Of a stretch of 64,000 nucleotides of DNA, positions 33,269 to 43,531 are shown piece after piece. Each line of letters opens with the position of its first letter. The stretch's first letter is position 1. This DNA is from an uncultured Caryophanales bacterium (GTDB lineage: Bacteria; Bacillota_I; Bacilli_A; RFN20; CAG-288): the NCBI GenBank assembly GCA_905211645.1, contig CAJMBK010000003.1:1-64000 (forward strand). Reading direction: 5' to 3'. The translations under genes and the position numbers were made by a program. Below the pieces are notes generated by a model. It did not search any database and was not told the origin of the DNA. It worked only from the letters and a program-made list of their open reading frames with translations.

Positions 33269-34301
33269 TAACGAAAGAGTTATATTCGCTTTAGAATCTT
33301 CCTGTGATGAAACTAGTGCTGCTGTTTTAGTTGGTAACACTTTAAAAAGTAATATCATCTCCAGCCAAATCAAGGAACATATTCCTTTTGGTGGAGTTTA
33401 TCCAGAACTTGCTGCACGTTTACATTTAGAAAAAATAGATTACGTCATCGATAAAGCTATTAAAGAAGCAGGCATCGAATACAAAGATATCGATTATATT
33501 TGCTGCACCAAAGGTCCAGGTCTCCCAGGTGCTTTACAAATCGGTATGATGGCTTGTAAAACTTTAGCTAGTGCCTTAAATATTCCATTAGTTGGTGTCC
33601 ACCATTTAATGGGTCATATTTATGCAAATGAATACCTCAAGGATATCACTTATCCTTCACTTGCAGTAATTGTTTCCGGTGGAAATACCGAAATCGTTCA
33701 TATGAAAGATATGCTTGATTTTGAAATTATCGGCGAAACATTAGATGATGCAATCGGTGAAACATTTGATAAAGTTGCAAGAAAACTAAATCTTCCTTAT
33801 CCAGGTGGCGTCAATATCGATAGAATCACAAAGGATTTCCATGATTCAATCAAAACTTTCCCACTTCCTAAACCCAAAGTTGAAGGATACAATGTCTCAT
33901 ATTCCGGTTTAAAGAGTCACTTAGCTAGAATGATTGATTCTGAAACAGAAAATGGTACTAAATCTTTATCTGAAGAAAGAGTTAAAGAGTACGCTTTCAC
34001 AACTGAAAAGAGTTTAGTTGATCAACTTGTTAAAAAAGTTTTCTTAGCAGCTGAAAATTTAAATTTGAAGCAGATTGTCTTCGGCGGTGGTGTCTCCGCA
34101 AACTCATATTTAAGAGAAGAAGTTACAAGAATTGCTGCTGAAAAAGGTATCGATGTTTTAATTCCACCATTATGGTGCACAACCGATAATGCAGCTATGA
34201 TTGCTAAAGCTGGTAGCCATTTGATAGATAAGAATTATCTATCAAGCTTATCATGCTCCACAAACCCAAGTTTGGAGTTAGACCTACCATATAAAGACTA
34301 A
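33258..34301 (+). CDS. tsaD: tRNA threonylcarbamoyltransferase TsaD
   Basis: Transfers threonylcarbamoyl from TC-AMP to A37 of tRNA. 347 residues from the ATG at 33258, with AAAGGAG just upstream. Signatures: LESSCDETSAAVL, GGVYPELAARLHLE (an E-for-S change before R), GVHHLMGHIYAN (metal His pair), VSGGNTEIVH, and GGGVSANSYLREE near the C-terminus. It overlaps the rimI end by 11 nt. Confidence 0.96.
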   Translation: MSINNERVIFALESSCDETSAAVLVGNTLKSNIISSQIKEHIPFGGVYPELAARLHLEKIDYVIDKAIKEAGIEYKDIDYICCTKGPGLPGALQIGMMACKTLASALNIPLVGVHHLMGHIYANEYLKDITYPSLAVIVSGGNTEIVHMKDMLDFEIIGETLDDAIGETFDKVARKLNLPYPGGVNIDRITKDFHDSIKTFPLPKPKVEGYNVSYSGLKSHLARMIDSETENGTKSLSEERVKEYAFTTEKSLVDQLVKKVFLAAENLNLKQIVFGGGVSANSYLREEVTRIAAEKGIDVLIPPLWCTTDNAAMIAKAGSHLIDKNYLSSLSCSTNPSLELDLPYKD

Positions 34302-34335
34302 TAATTTTGGTAAAATAATAGAAGGAGATTTAACA

Positions 34336-35700
34336 ATGGAACATTTATATACCAAATACATTTACGAACATTTATCACCAGAGTTTGAAAACAAAGAAGT
34401 CGAACTTTTCGGTTTGGTTAAATCCAATAGAAATATGGGCGACATCGGTTTTTTAACTGTTGATGATGGTACCACTCCTTTATTTGTTCAAGTTGTTTAT
34501 TCAGCTAAACAACACCCAGAATATGATGGATTCAAATTAGGTGCTTCAGTTCACGTTAAAGGTAAAATTCATTTAACACCAGAATTGAAACAACCATTCG
34601 AAATTCAATCAGATGAAATTATTTTAGTTGGCGATGTTGATCCTTCCTACCCATTACAAAAGAAGAAAACAGGTTTTGATTTATTAAGAACCATGCCAAC
34701 ATACAGAGTTAGAGCAAACACTTTTACCTCTGTTTTCAGAGTTAGAAGTGCTTTATCCTATGCAATTCATAACTATTTCCATAGAAATGGTTATGTTTAT
34801 GTTCACACACCAATTTTCACAGGTAATGATTGTGAAGGTGCTGGTGAAGCATTCAGAATTGTCACAAATATGAAAGAACCTGATAGCTACTTCAACAAAC
34901 CTTGCTCACTCACCGTTTCCGGTCAATTACACGTTGAACCTTTTGCTCTTGAGTATCAAAAAGTTTATACCTTTGGTCCTACATTTAGAGCAGAAAAATC
35001 CTCAACATACAGACACGCAGCAGAATTCTGGATGATTGAGCCAGAAATTGCTTTCTGCCACTTAGATGGTTTGATGGATATCATGGAAGACTTCTTAAAG
35101 TCCATCCTTAGAGATACAATGGCCGAATGCAAAGAGGATTTCGCATTCTTTGAAAATAGAATCGACAAGACTTTAGTTACCAGACTCAATGATTTCTTAA
35201 ATAAGGATTTCGCTAGAGTTACCTACACAGAAGCAATTGACATTTTAACCAAAGCTAAAGAAAATGGTTATAAGTTCCAGAATGACAACATCTTCTGGGG
35301 TATGGATTTAAACTCCGAACACGAGAAGTATTTAACTGAAAAGCACTTCAACGGTCCAATCTTTTTATACAACTATCCTAAAGAGATCAAAGCCTTCTAC
35401 ATGAAACAAAATGATGATGGTAAAACAGTTGCTGCAGCAGACTTATTAGTTCCTGAAATTGGCGAACTCTGCGGTTCCTCTGAAAGAGAAGATGACTACG
35501 ATAAGCTTCTCCAAATGATGAAAGATAGAGATATGGCTATTGAAAGTTATCAATGGTATCTCGATTTAAGAAGAATGGGTGGTTGCTACCACTCCGGCTT
35601 CGGCTTAGGTTTTGAACGTTTCTTAATGTTCATCACCGGTATCACAAATATCAGAGACGTTTTACCTTACCCTAGAACCTACAAGGAGATGTTATTCTAA
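34336..35700 (+). CDS. asnS: asparaginyl-tRNA synthetase
   Basis: 454 residues. It has an N-terminal OB anticodon-binding domain (VELFGLVKSNRNMGDIGFLTVDDG). The class II catalytic domain has motif 2 (FRAEKSSTYRHAAEFWMIEPE) and motif 3 (GFGLGFERFLMFITG). The residues GAGEAF favour AsnRS over AspRS. AGAAGGAGAT provides a strong ribosome binding site. The stop overlaps the next small ORF (TAATG). Confidence 0.93.
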   Translation: MEHLYTKYIYEHLSPEFENKEVELFGLVKSNRNMGDIGFLTVDDGTTPLFVQVVYSAKQHPEYDGFKLGASVHVKGKIHLTPELKQPFEIQSDEIILVGDVDPSYPLQKKKTGFDLLRTMPTYRVRANTFTSVFRVRSALSYAIHNYFHRNGYVYVHTPIFTGNDCEGAGEAFRIVTNMKEPDSYFNKPCSLTVSGQLHVEPFALEYQKVYTFGPTFRAEKSSTYRHAAEFWMIEPEIAFCHLDGLMDIMEDFLKSILRDTMAECKEDFAFFENRIDKTLVTRLNDFLNKDFARVTYTEAIDILTKAKENGYKFQNDNIFWGMDLNSEHEKYLTEKHFNGPIFLYNYPKEIKAFYMKQNDDGKTVAAADLLVPEIGELCGSSEREDDYDKLLQMMKDRDMAIESYQWYLDLRRMGGCYHSGFGLGFERFLMFITGITNIRDVLPYPRTYKEMLF

Positions 35701-35864
35701 TGAAGAAGAAAAAACAGGAAATTGAGCAACAAGAAACCGAATCTCTAAAAAAAGAAATAAAAACTTACACTAATACTCAAACATTTGTATTAGTAGTTTT
35801 GATTTTGGTTTTACTAACCGTTATCAGTTTCTTAGTTTTTTCCATCTACGATCTCTGCGTCTAG
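35700..35864 (+). CDS. 54-residue single-TM membrane peptide
   Basis: Starts at the ATG formed by the last base of the asnS stop. The protein has a charged N-terminus (MKKKKQEIEQQETESLKKEI) and one transmembrane helix (TFVLVVLILVLLTVISFLVF), ending DLCV. No family was recognised. Translational coupling to asnS and a terminator just after the stop support a real gene. Confidence 0.55.
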   Translation: MKKKKQEIEQQETESLKKEIKTYTNTQTFVLVVLILVLLTVISFLVFSIYDLCV

Positions 35865-35878
35865 AAATTAATTATTCC

Positions 35879-35909
35879 AACCTCTGAAACAACAAAATCG
35901 GAGGTTTTT
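35879..35909 (+). terminator. asnS operon terminator
   Basis: AACCTCTGA / TCGGAGGTT followed by T5. Confidence 0.7.
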
Positions 35910-35913
35910 CATA

Positions 35914-35956
35914 GAAAAAAGTACTCATTTCCTAGTTTTATTAGGATTGGAGTACT
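35914..35956 (-). terminator. polC terminator
   Basis: Minus-strand AGTACTC / GAGTACT with an inner CCTA/TAGG helix, followed by TTTTTTC. Confidence 0.75.
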
Positions 35957-35962
35957 TTATTT

Positions 35963-38900
35963 TTAATTGAAGAAATCTTCAAATAAGTTAATTTGGTTAC
36001 TTTCTGGTAAACCTTCGAAAGCGCCAAGTCTTCTTAATTCGTTGATGATGGTATCACTTAATCTTGTTCTTTGAATAAAATCTTCGACAGTTAAGAATGG
36101 TCTATCACCTCTAGCTTTGACGATATTTACAGCGGTATTTTGACCTAAACCATCAATAGCAGAGAAAGGTGGAACAATTTTATTAGTCTTCTTGTTGATT
36201 GAAAACATGATAGCTTCACAAGTGTTTACGTTCATCTTGTCAAACTCATATCCTCTATCTTCCATCTCAACACAGACTGTTAAGAAAGCGAGAATCGCTT
36301 CTTGCTTAGTCTCTAATTTCTTTGCAGGAGAATTATTTTTTAGATTAAGCAATCTATTGTATTCTTTAAAAATTGCTTGTTTACCTTTCATGATTGTATA
36401 TAAATCATAGGCGTCAGATCTGACTGAATAATAAGCAGCATAATAAGCAAGAGGATGATACAACTTGAACCAAGCAACTCTAACAGCCATCATAACGTAA
36501 GCAACAGCGTGACCTTTAGGGAAGAGGTATTTAATCTTTTGGCAGGATTCAATAAAGTCTTCCTTGACGTGATGTTCTCTCATCAACTTTTCGTAGTATT
36601 CACGTTTTTGAGCAAACTCAGGCTTCATGAAATTACCTTTTCTGACAATTTCCATGAGTTTGAATCCTTCAGCAGAATCAATTCCGTAAACGTCGTGCAA
36701 AACAGTCATGATATCGTCACGGCATCCGATAACATCATGCAATGTTCCTTTACCAGAAACGATGAAATCTTGTGCGTTTCCTTGATAAACACCTTCACCA
36801 TGAGACAAACCTGAAATACGAACTAAATCATCAAATGAATTAGGTTTAGTTTCCCTTAAAATTCTTCTGCCCAAACCGGTACCGAATTCTGGTAAACCTA
36901 AGGCACCATTAATTTCATTGAGTAAGTTATCTTTTAACTTCAATGGTCTGACGGAATTAAAAATTTCAATAACGTTTCTATCATTTAATGGAACAGTTTT
37001 AACATCAATTCCGGTGATTTCCTGCATAACTCTTAATGCATAAGGGTCAACGTGACCTAATAAGTCGAGTTTCAAAACGTTGTCGTGAATTGCGTGGAAG
37101 TCAAAGTGAGTTGTCTTCCAGCTGGCAGTTACATCTTCAGCAGGATATTGAATAGGAGTGAAGTCATAAACTGACATATCGTTAGGGATAACGATGATAC
37201 CACCTGGGTGCTGACCAGTTGTTCTCTTAACATCTTGGCATCCCATTGCTAAACGTTCAATTTCAGCTTTAGGAACGTTTTGAGTATCGATTCCGAAGTG
37301 TTCAAAGTAACCTTTGACGTAACCGATAGCTGTTTTTTCAGCAACAGTTTCAATGGTACCTGCTTTAAAAACGTTATCTTTACCTAAAAGTTCTTTTGTA
37401 AGTTCATGAGCATGAGCTTGGTAATCTGATGGGAAGTTTAAGTCAATATCAGGAACCTTCTCAGCGTTGAATCCTAAGAATGTCGCGAAAGGAATATTTT
37501 GACCATCTCCATGGAGTTTATGTCCACAATGTGGACAAACTTTATCAGGCAAATCGTAACCGGATCTGCATTTAACAGCATCAACCCATTCCAAATAATG
37601 GCAATTTGGGCAGACATAATGAGGTGGTAATGGATTAACCTCAGTAATCTTAGAAAATGTAGCGGCAAGTGAGGAACCGACGGAACCTCTAGAACCGACT
37701 AAATAACCATCTTGGTTTGCAATACCAACTAATTTATGAGCGATATAATAAATAACGAAGTAGTTATTATCTGTGATACCTTTTAATTCCTTTTTAAGTC
37801 TTTCTTCAATGACTTCAGGAATTGGATCACCGTACATCTCCTTTGCAGTTTTATAAATAATATCAAGCAAATTCTTATCACAATTTTCAATTGTTGGTGT
37901 GTAAAGTTTATCCTTGATTGGATTGATTGGTTCACACATGTCAGCAATCTTTCTGGTATTTGTGACAACAATTTCATTAGCTAATTCAGGATTATTCAAA
38001 AATTCAAACTCTTTAAGCATCTCATCTGTTGATAAAAATGCTTGGTCTGGATTTTCATATTCAGGTAATCTTTCTCGTTCAAATGGATTAAGTGGGTGTC
38101 TTACACCTTTTAATCCCTTAGCAAAAATATAGACATCTCTAAAAATCTTATCTTCTTTATTTAAGTAATGAACATCACCTGTTGCACAGACAGTTTTACC
38201 GATATCTCTTGCTGCTTTAATCAAATCTTTAAGAATCATCTTGATGTGATCTTCAGATTGAACATCACCTTCATTAACTAAATATGAGTAGCAAGGGACT
38301 GGTTGAACTTCAATAAAGTCATAGAATTGCATGACTTTTTTAAGTTGGTCTTCACCTTTATTTAAGGCAGTTTCAAAAACTTCACCGTTGGAACATGCCG
38401 AACCTAAAATAAAGTTTTCACGATATTTTTCAAGTTCACTGCGAGGAACTAAAGGTAATCTTAAATAGTATTTAATATTTGAATCAGAGATAACTCTAAA
38501 TAAATCTTTTAAACCTTGTGCGTTCTTTGCATAGCATGTAACATGTTTTGGTCTTGAAACTTTCCAAGAATCTTCAAGATACAAATCCTGCAACTCACGA
38601 TGCTTCATCTTAGGATTTTTCATGGTCAACTTATCGATCATGATGACAAAAACATCCTTTAAAACACCAGCATCATAGTTTGCACGGTGAGCTTCAGTTC
38701 TGGAATATTCAACATCAAAAGCATTACATACTGCTTCAAGTTTGTGACTTCTTTGATCAGGCAAAAAGTATGTTGATAAAGGTAAAGTATCGATAACTGG
38801 ATTTTTAATTTCTTCAAATCCATTATTCTTCAAAGCTTCATTTAAGAATCCAATATCAAATGAAGCGTTATGAGTAACTAAAACACAATCTTTACAGAAA

Positions 38901-40441
38901 GTTAAAATGGATTGCAACGCCTTTTTAATTGGTTTACCACCTTGAACTTGTTGATTAGTGATGGATGTAATCTTTGTAATTTTTTCAGAGATTTCAATAT
39001 CAGGATTAACAAAGAAATCGACTTCATCAATAACTTGTCCTTTATGATATTTAACAGCACCAAACTCGATAATTCTGTCGTATCTTGCGGATAATCCAGT
39101 TGTTTCTAAGTCGAGTAAAACATAAGTAGCGTCATTTAAAATATCATCGCTAGGATTGAAAATGTAGGTAGGTTTATCATCAACCATATAAAGTTCGCTA
39201 CCATAAATCATCTTCAAACCATTGCTCTTAGCAGCTTTTTGTGCTTCAGGATAGGCTTGAGCAACACCGTGATCAGTAACTGCAATAGCATCCATACCAA
39301 ATTGTTTAGCCATCTTGCAGTATTGAGTGATGGTGTTGACACCATCCATTGCTGACATCTTAGTATGCAAATGAAGTTCAACTCTTTTAACTTCAGCTGT
39401 ATCAACTCTAGGTTCATCAGCAGGTAGAAGTTCCATATCGGTAACTCTTAACTCGTTTGATTTCTTGAAATCGTTATATTCAAATGAACCTTTAACAAGG
39501 TATTTATTACCTTCTTTAACTGTTTTTATAAAGTCTAAATCAAATTTCTTACTTTCAAAGATTGTGAAAAGGATACTTGATGTATTATCAGTCATGTAAA
39601 CATCAAAAATAGTCGTGCCTTTCTTTGAAAGTCTGGAATCAGTCTTAAAAACTTTACCTTGGATAATAACTTTCTTAAATTGATAGCAATCCTTGATAGA
39701 GCATGAAAAATATTTCTTATCCTGTTCCATCTTCTCTTTGATTTTCTTTGCTCTTTCTCTAGCAGCGGCTAAATCCTGCTCTCTTCTTTCACGTGAAAAT
39801 TCTTCAATTTCTTCATCGTCATCATATTCTTGTTCACTAGCGATAAATTCTTTATCCTCTTGTGAAGTTTCATACTCTTCAGCGTAATTTGATGAATCAT
39901 TAGTAGGAAAATCTGGTTCCATTTCTTCTGGTTCTGAACTCACTTCAGTAGATTCCATTGGGTATTCCACAGGATTTTCTCTAATTTCTTGTTTCAAAAT
40001 AGTATTAACAGAAACATTCAAAGAGATTTCTTTTAAGAAATCTTGGAAGAAACTAACTTCATCTTTAAGTTCATTTTCATTTAAATTGTTGTAGTAGAAA
40101 ATGATTCTACTTTCTTTATCATCTTCAGAAATATAGTAATCGTACATTTCAAAAGTGTTTTCTGTATTATCGATGTAATCTTTAACTAAAGATAAAAGAT
40201 CAACTTTATTTTTATATGTAAAAGAAATCTTAGTTGAGAAACCTAAGCGGTAATCTGTATCTTTTAAAAGTGACAAAAAGTTATGGTAGCAAGAACATGT
40301 TAAAGGTTTAGACAAAAGCATGTTCATAATAACTGTGTTGCTATCATGATTAGATATCAAATTTTTAAAGCACGCTTCAGAAAATGGAGTTAAATCTTCA
40401 ACACCAATTTTTCTAAGAAATTTTTCTACTAATTTATCCAT
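35963..40441 (-). CDS. polC: DNA polymerase III alpha subunit, PolC type
   Basis: Replicative polymerase of low-GC Gram-positives. 1492 residues, full length for PolC. Order: N-terminal domain with an acidic linker (about 165-220), OB domain (about 250-345), PHP domain (ELHLHTKMSAMDG, about 357), the inserted DEDDh 3'-5' exonuclease (YVLLDLETTGLS, about 442), the rest of PHP, a zinc-binding motif (CPNCHYLEW...CRSGYDLPDKVCPHC), then the polymerase core (FATFLGFNAEKVPDIDLNF with the catalytic Asp pair) and GQHPGGIIV. The PHP metal site looks largely intact. ATG at 40441. Transcribed alone. Confidence 0.97.
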   Translation of the reverse strand: MDKLVEKFLRKIGVEDLTPFSEACFKNLISNHDSNTVIMNMLLSKPLTCSCYHNFLSLLKDTDYRLGFSTKISFTYKNKVDLLSLVKDYIDNTENTFEMYDYYISEDDKESRIIFYYNNLNENELKDEVSFFQDFLKEISLNVSVNTILKQEIRENPVEYPMESTEVSSEPEEMEPDFPTNDSSNYAEEYETSQEDKEFIASEQEYDDDEEIEEFSRERREQDLAAARERAKKIKEKMEQDKKYFSCSIKDCYQFKKVIIQGKVFKTDSRLSKKGTTIFDVYMTDNTSSILFTIFESKKFDLDFIKTVKEGNKYLVKGSFEYNDFKKSNELRVTDMELLPADEPRVDTAEVKRVELHLHTKMSAMDGVNTITQYCKMAKQFGMDAIAVTDHGVAQAYPEAQKAAKSNGLKMIYGSELYMVDDKPTYIFNPSDDILNDATYVLLDLETTGLSARYDRIIEFGAVKYHKGQVIDEVDFFVNPDIEISEKITKITSITNQQVQGGKPIKKALQSILTFCKDCVLVTHNASFDIGFLNEALKNNGFEEIKNPVIDTLPLSTYFLPDQRSHKLEAVCNAFDVEYSRTEAHRANYDAGVLKDVFVIMIDKLTMKNPKMKHRELQDLYLEDSWKVSRPKHVTCYAKNAQGLKDLFRVISDSNIKYYLRLPLVPRSELEKYRENFILGSACSNGEVFETALNKGEDQLKKVMQFYDFIEVQPVPCYSYLVNEGDVQSEDHIKMILKDLIKAARDIGKTVCATGDVHYLNKEDKIFRDVYIFAKGLKGVRHPLNPFERERLPEYENPDQAFLSTDEMLKEFEFLNNPELANEIVVTNTRKIADMCEPINPIKDKLYTPTIENCDKNLLDIIYKTAKEMYGDPIPEVIEERLKKELKGITDNNYFVIYYIAHKLVGIANQDGYLVGSRGSVGSSLAATFSKITEVNPLPPHYVCPNCHYLEWVDAVKCRSGYDLPDKVCPHCGHKLHGDGQNIPFATFLGFNAEKVPDIDLNFPSDYQAHAHELTKELLGKDNVFKAGTIETVAEKTAIGYVKGYFEHFGIDTQNVPKAEIERLAMGCQDVKRTTGQHPGGIIVIPNDMSVYDFTPIQYPAEDVTASWKTTHFDFHAIHDNVLKLDLLGHVDPYALRVMQEITGIDVKTVPLNDRNVIEIFNSVRPLKLKDNLLNEINGALGLPEFGTGLGRRILRETKPNSFDDLVRISGLSHGEGVYQGNAQDFIVSGKGTLHDVIGCRDDIMTVLHDVYGIDSAEGFKLMEIVRKGNFMKPEFAQKREYYEKLMREHHVKEDFIESCQKIKYLFPKGHAVAYVMMAVRVAWFKLYHPLAYYAAYYSVRSDAYDLYTIMKGKQAIFKEYNRLLNLKNNSPAKKLETKQEAILAFLTVCVEMEDRGYEFDKMNVNTCEAIMFSINKKTNKIVPPFSAIDGLGQNTAVNIVKARGDRPFLTVEDFIQRTRLSDTIINELRRLGAFEGLPESNQINLFEDFFN

Positions 40442-40766
40442 GATTTTTTCTTTCTTCGCTTTGTAAATTTTAATTTATATATTTTATTTATTAAAGTCTT
40501 GAAATAATAAAAATAAGTTCTACGCCTTAATTATTAACTTTATCTTGCATATTATAAGAATTCGTGTGTCATATCTAAAATCCTATAAATTAGGTATATT
40601 TAAGATATTTTTAAAAATTTCTATTTTCACTATATCCGTCTTGAAAGCGCTATCTTTTTATAAAATAAAGTTCTTTTAGTCAAAAATATTTAAATCAGAA
40701 TGAAAGAGGATAAAAATCACAAAAATTTGATAAAAATCAACATGTGTAATTTATATAATTTAAGGC
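40442..40766. promoter_or_regulatory. polC upstream region and ncRNA promoter
   Basis: AT-rich, no ORF. It holds the polC promoter on the minus strand (not resolved). On the plus strand TATAAT is at 40754-40759, with TTGATA 21 bp further upstream (40727-40732, a long spacer). Confidence 0.4.
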
Positions 40767-41048
40767 AGGAGAAAAGCACTACTAGGGTAAAATCTTCTAA
40801 GTTTAAGTTTTTCTGCTTTTATCAATAGTTAGTAGATGTTTCTATTCACATATTAATACCCTTCTAAATTAGCATCTGAAACTTCTATCTAAACTTGTCT
40901 ATCCGATAAAAGAAATGTTAATTTTTATCGTCAAAAAGACGAAATTATCTCCGTTAAAAGACATATGAAAAATATGTTTCCCTGCGTATAGCGCTCACTC
41001 CTGAACTGACACGATGAGAATAACACCGATCTCATTGTGTCATTTTTA
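40767..41048 (+). ncRNA. candidate structured ncRNA (6S-RNA-like)
   Basis: A ~280-nt non-coding segment starts about 8 nt after TATAAT and ends in a very strong terminator (TGACACgATGAGA / TCTCATtGTGTCA then T5). The 5' portion CAGGAG...AGC...CTA...GGG can pair with CCC...TAG...GCT...CTCCTG just before the terminator. This gives a long, bulged closing helix with a large internal region, as in 6S RNA. Primary sequence gives no firm family match; RNase P and SRP consensus boxes are absent. Confidence 0.4.
41007..41048 (+). terminator. terminator of the ncRNA candidate
   Basis: 13-position stem with one mismatch (TGACACgATGAGA) and a T5 tail. Confidence 0.85.
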
Positions 41049-41049
41049 T

Positions 41050-41085
41050 TAAAAGAAAAGATACATCTAGCAACTAGATGTATCT
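41050..41085 (-). terminator. rseP terminator overlapping its stop codon
   Basis: On the minus strand AGATACATCTAG-TTG-CTAGATGTATCT is followed by TTTTCTTTT. The TAG in the first arm is the rseP stop, so the last codons are part of the terminator. Confidence 0.85.
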
Positions 41086-42324
41086 GAAAATATCAACAAA
41101 GATTAATAATACGAACAATGCGACAAGAAGAATCATACCAATTAAATTGATGATACCTTTAACCTTTTGAGGTACTTTCTTCTTAGTTACACCTTCGTAT
41201 GCACTAACACAGATCTGCCAGCCATCCAAACCTGGGAATGGTAAGAGGTTGAAAACACCCAAGTTAGCTGAGAGAAGTCCCCAGATGTACAAAACTGTTG
41301 AAATACCTTGAGTCATCGCTTGTTGATTAACAACGAAGATTGAGATGAGACCACCAACATTTTGTAATCCTTGTGGTGTGAATAATGAACCAAGTGCGAT
41401 ATAAACACTTGCGATTGAATTACCAAAATCAACGAATGTTGTTGTGAAGGCTTCAGTGAATGACATTCTAACTTGAGGAACTTGTAAACCCATGATTTCA
41501 TAAGTGTATTTCAATTTAGGATCAGCAAGAAGGTCATTTTCATTAACGTCTTCATTTAGAATTGCCTTCATGGTAATTTGAGTTTCTCTAGTTTCTATAT
41601 TACCATCAGCATTCATTCTTTGGTATTTAACGTATCTGGTGACTGTGTCATTCTCAGAATCAGGTCTGAAGTCAAAGACTAACCCATTTCCTTCAGTGTA
41701 AGTGATTGGGTAGGAGATATCTTTATAAACGCTGACAGGTTTAACAAACATATCTTTATATTTTTGATCTAAGGCATCATAAGCTTTTTGAGTGTTTTCA
41801 TCGGTGAATTCAATTCCGGTAAATTCAATAATCTTATCGCCTGACATCAAATCGGAAGTTCTATCCGCTGCAGATTCTTGAATGATATCAAATCTAGTTG
41901 TACTTGTGTCATTAACTGGGAAAATTAAATTTCTGACAAAGAATAAGAAGAAGGCAAGAAGGAAATTAACAATGATACCAGCAGACATGACCATGATCTG
42001 CTTTGGTTTACTGATTCCAGAAAGAGTTCTTTCTTTTGGAACAATAGGCTCATCAACATCACCTACTTCTTTACTATCTTCATCATCCTCATCACCAGCC
42101 ATAGAGACATAACCGCCAAGAGGAACCCAACGTAATGAGAACTTAGTTTCATGGCCTTTTTTCTTCTTGGAGATTATCTTAGGTCCCATACCGATTGAGT
42201 ATTCATAGCAGTAAACACCGTATCTTTTTGCAAAGTAAAGATGTCCTAGTTCGTGTAAACATACAACAAACGTAAGACCGATAAGGGTGAAAAGTGCTGA
42301 TAAAAGTCCGTATAAAATATTCAT
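41074..42324 (-). CDS. rseP: site-2 membrane metalloprotease RseP/RasP
   Basis: Intramembrane zinc protease that cuts anti-sigma factors and signal-peptide remnants. 416 residues. The zinc motif HELGH is at about 25-29. A PDZ-like middle region lies at about 165-215. The second metal site reads NLLPFPGLDGWQI, where Asp is kept but the usual LDGG is LDGW. Four transmembrane helices. A charged, acidic loop (EDDEDSKEVGDVDEPI) follows the first catalytic segment. Last gene of the rpsB operon. Confidence 0.93.
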   Translation of the reverse strand: MNILYGLLSALFTLIGLTFVVCLHELGHLYFAKRYGVYCYEYSIGMGPKIISKKKKGHETKFSLRWVPLGGYVSMAGDEDDEDSKEVGDVDEPIVPKERTLSGISKPKQIMVMSAGIIVNFLLAFFLFFVRNLIFPVNDTSTTRFDIIQESAADRTSDLMSGDKIIEFTGIEFTDENTQKAYDALDQKYKDMFVKPVSVYKDISYPITYTEGNGLVFDFRPDSENDTVTRYVKYQRMNADGNIETRETQITMKAILNEDVNENDLLADPKLKYTYEIMGLQVPQVRMSFTEAFTTTFVDFGNSIASVYIALGSLFTPQGLQNVGGLISIFVVNQQAMTQGISTVLYIWGLLSANLGVFNLLPFPGLDGWQICVSAYEGVTKKKVPQKVKGIINLIGMILLVALFVLLIFVDIFRYI

Positions 42325-42355
42325 AAAAATAAAAATCTTTTCTATTATCTAATAT

Positions 42356-43531
42356 TTATTGATAATTTTCTTCAATAAAGTGAATAGTTTCCTTCTTAAC
42401 TTGATAAATTAGTGAAACTATGTCTTCAATTTTCTCAACTTTGTAACTTTCATATCTATTTGCGAAAGTTTCGATTAAAAATCTGATATCTGTGAATTTA
42501 ATCTTCTTATTTAAGAAGTAGTTTATGGCAATTTCATCAACAGTGTTGATTACTGCAACGATGAAATTTCCTTTTCCTTTATATTGATTGAGGATGAAAT
42601 TAAAAAGTGGATATCTTTCATCATCAATATCTTTGAATGTGAATGATGAAATTAATTCATCATCACTTCTTAGAATATTTGGTTCAATAGTACCTTTTGA
42701 TAATGCAAAAGCGATGGAAAGATGCATATCATTAGCTGAATAATCAAAATTCATGACATCTTCATCTTTTAAGATAACTGCAGCATGCAAAGTTGATTGG
42801 TAACAAATAATTGCTTCAAGCTTTTCAAACGGAATATCAAAAAGAATATTTGCTTCAATCATCTCATAGGCTTTGTTGACCATTGTTGCTGAGTCGATTG
42901 TAATTTTCGAACCCATACTCCATGTAGGATGGTTTAAAACAATCTCAGGAGTAACATTTTCAAAGTTTGCTAAAGGATATTCTCTTAAAGCACCGCCACT
43001 AGCAGTGATAAAGTATCTATCAATTGCTTTATTTTCTTTTGAAAAGTGGTTGATAAGCTTATTTAAAGCTACATGCTCACTGTCAATTGGATAAAGTTTA
43101 GCAGCAGGATGATTTCTAAGTTCTTCTTTAACTAGGAAACCACCAATAATAAGTGATTCCTTATTTGCTAAATAGAGTGTCTTATCCTTTTTGATTGTTT
43201 CAATTGTTGGAACTAATCCAGCGTTTCCCATGATGGAATTAACAACTGAATCGTAGTCAACAACATTCAATAAAGTGGAATTTATATCTTCTCCAAAAGC
43301 GTAGAAGTATCTTTCGGAGTATTTATTTTTAAATTCATTACCTCTATTTGTATCAACAATTCCGATGAATTTTAAACTTGGAAAGAAATTTAAATATGGT
43401 TCGATATTTTCATATCGAGAATTGAATGTGATTGCAACAAGTTCAAAATTAGGATTGTCTTTAAGCAAGTCCAAAGTCTGCAAGCCGATTGATCCGCTTG
43501 CTCCAAGAACTATAATCTTCTCTTTTTTCAT
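42356..43531 (-). CDS. dxr: 1-deoxy-D-xylulose 5-phosphate reductoisomerase
   Basis: Converts DXP to MEP, the committed step of the non-mevalonate isoprenoid pathway. 391 residues from the ATG at 43531, whose A is the last base of the cdsA stop (TGATG). NADPH site VLGASGSIGLQTLDL at the N-terminus, LANKESLIIGG, PIDSEHVAL, ITASGGALRE and GSKITIDSATMVNKAYEMIEA are the metal and substrate motifs. Length normal. Confidence 0.95.
   Translation of the reverse strand: MKKEKIIVLGASGSIGLQTLDLLKDNPNFELVAITFNSRYENIEPYLNFFPSLKFIGIVDTNRGNEFKNKYSERYFYAFGEDINSTLLNVVDYDSVVNSIMGNAGLVPTIETIKKDKTLYLANKESLIIGGFLVKEELRNHPAAKLYPIDSEHVALNKLINHFSKENKAIDRYFITASGGALREYPLANFENVTPEIVLNHPTWSMGSKITIDSATMVNKAYEMIEANILFDIPFEKLEAIICYQSTLHAAVILKDEDVMNFDYSANDMHLSIAFALSKGTIEPNILRSDDELISSFTFKDIDDERYPLFNFILNQYKGKGNFIVAVINTVDEIAINYFLNKKIKFTDIRFLIETFANRYESYKVEKIEDIVSLIYQVKKETIHFIEENYQ

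Noticed and set aside
36455..36814. Plus-strand ORFs inside polC
   Set aside because: Antisense shadows of a well-conserved polC frame.
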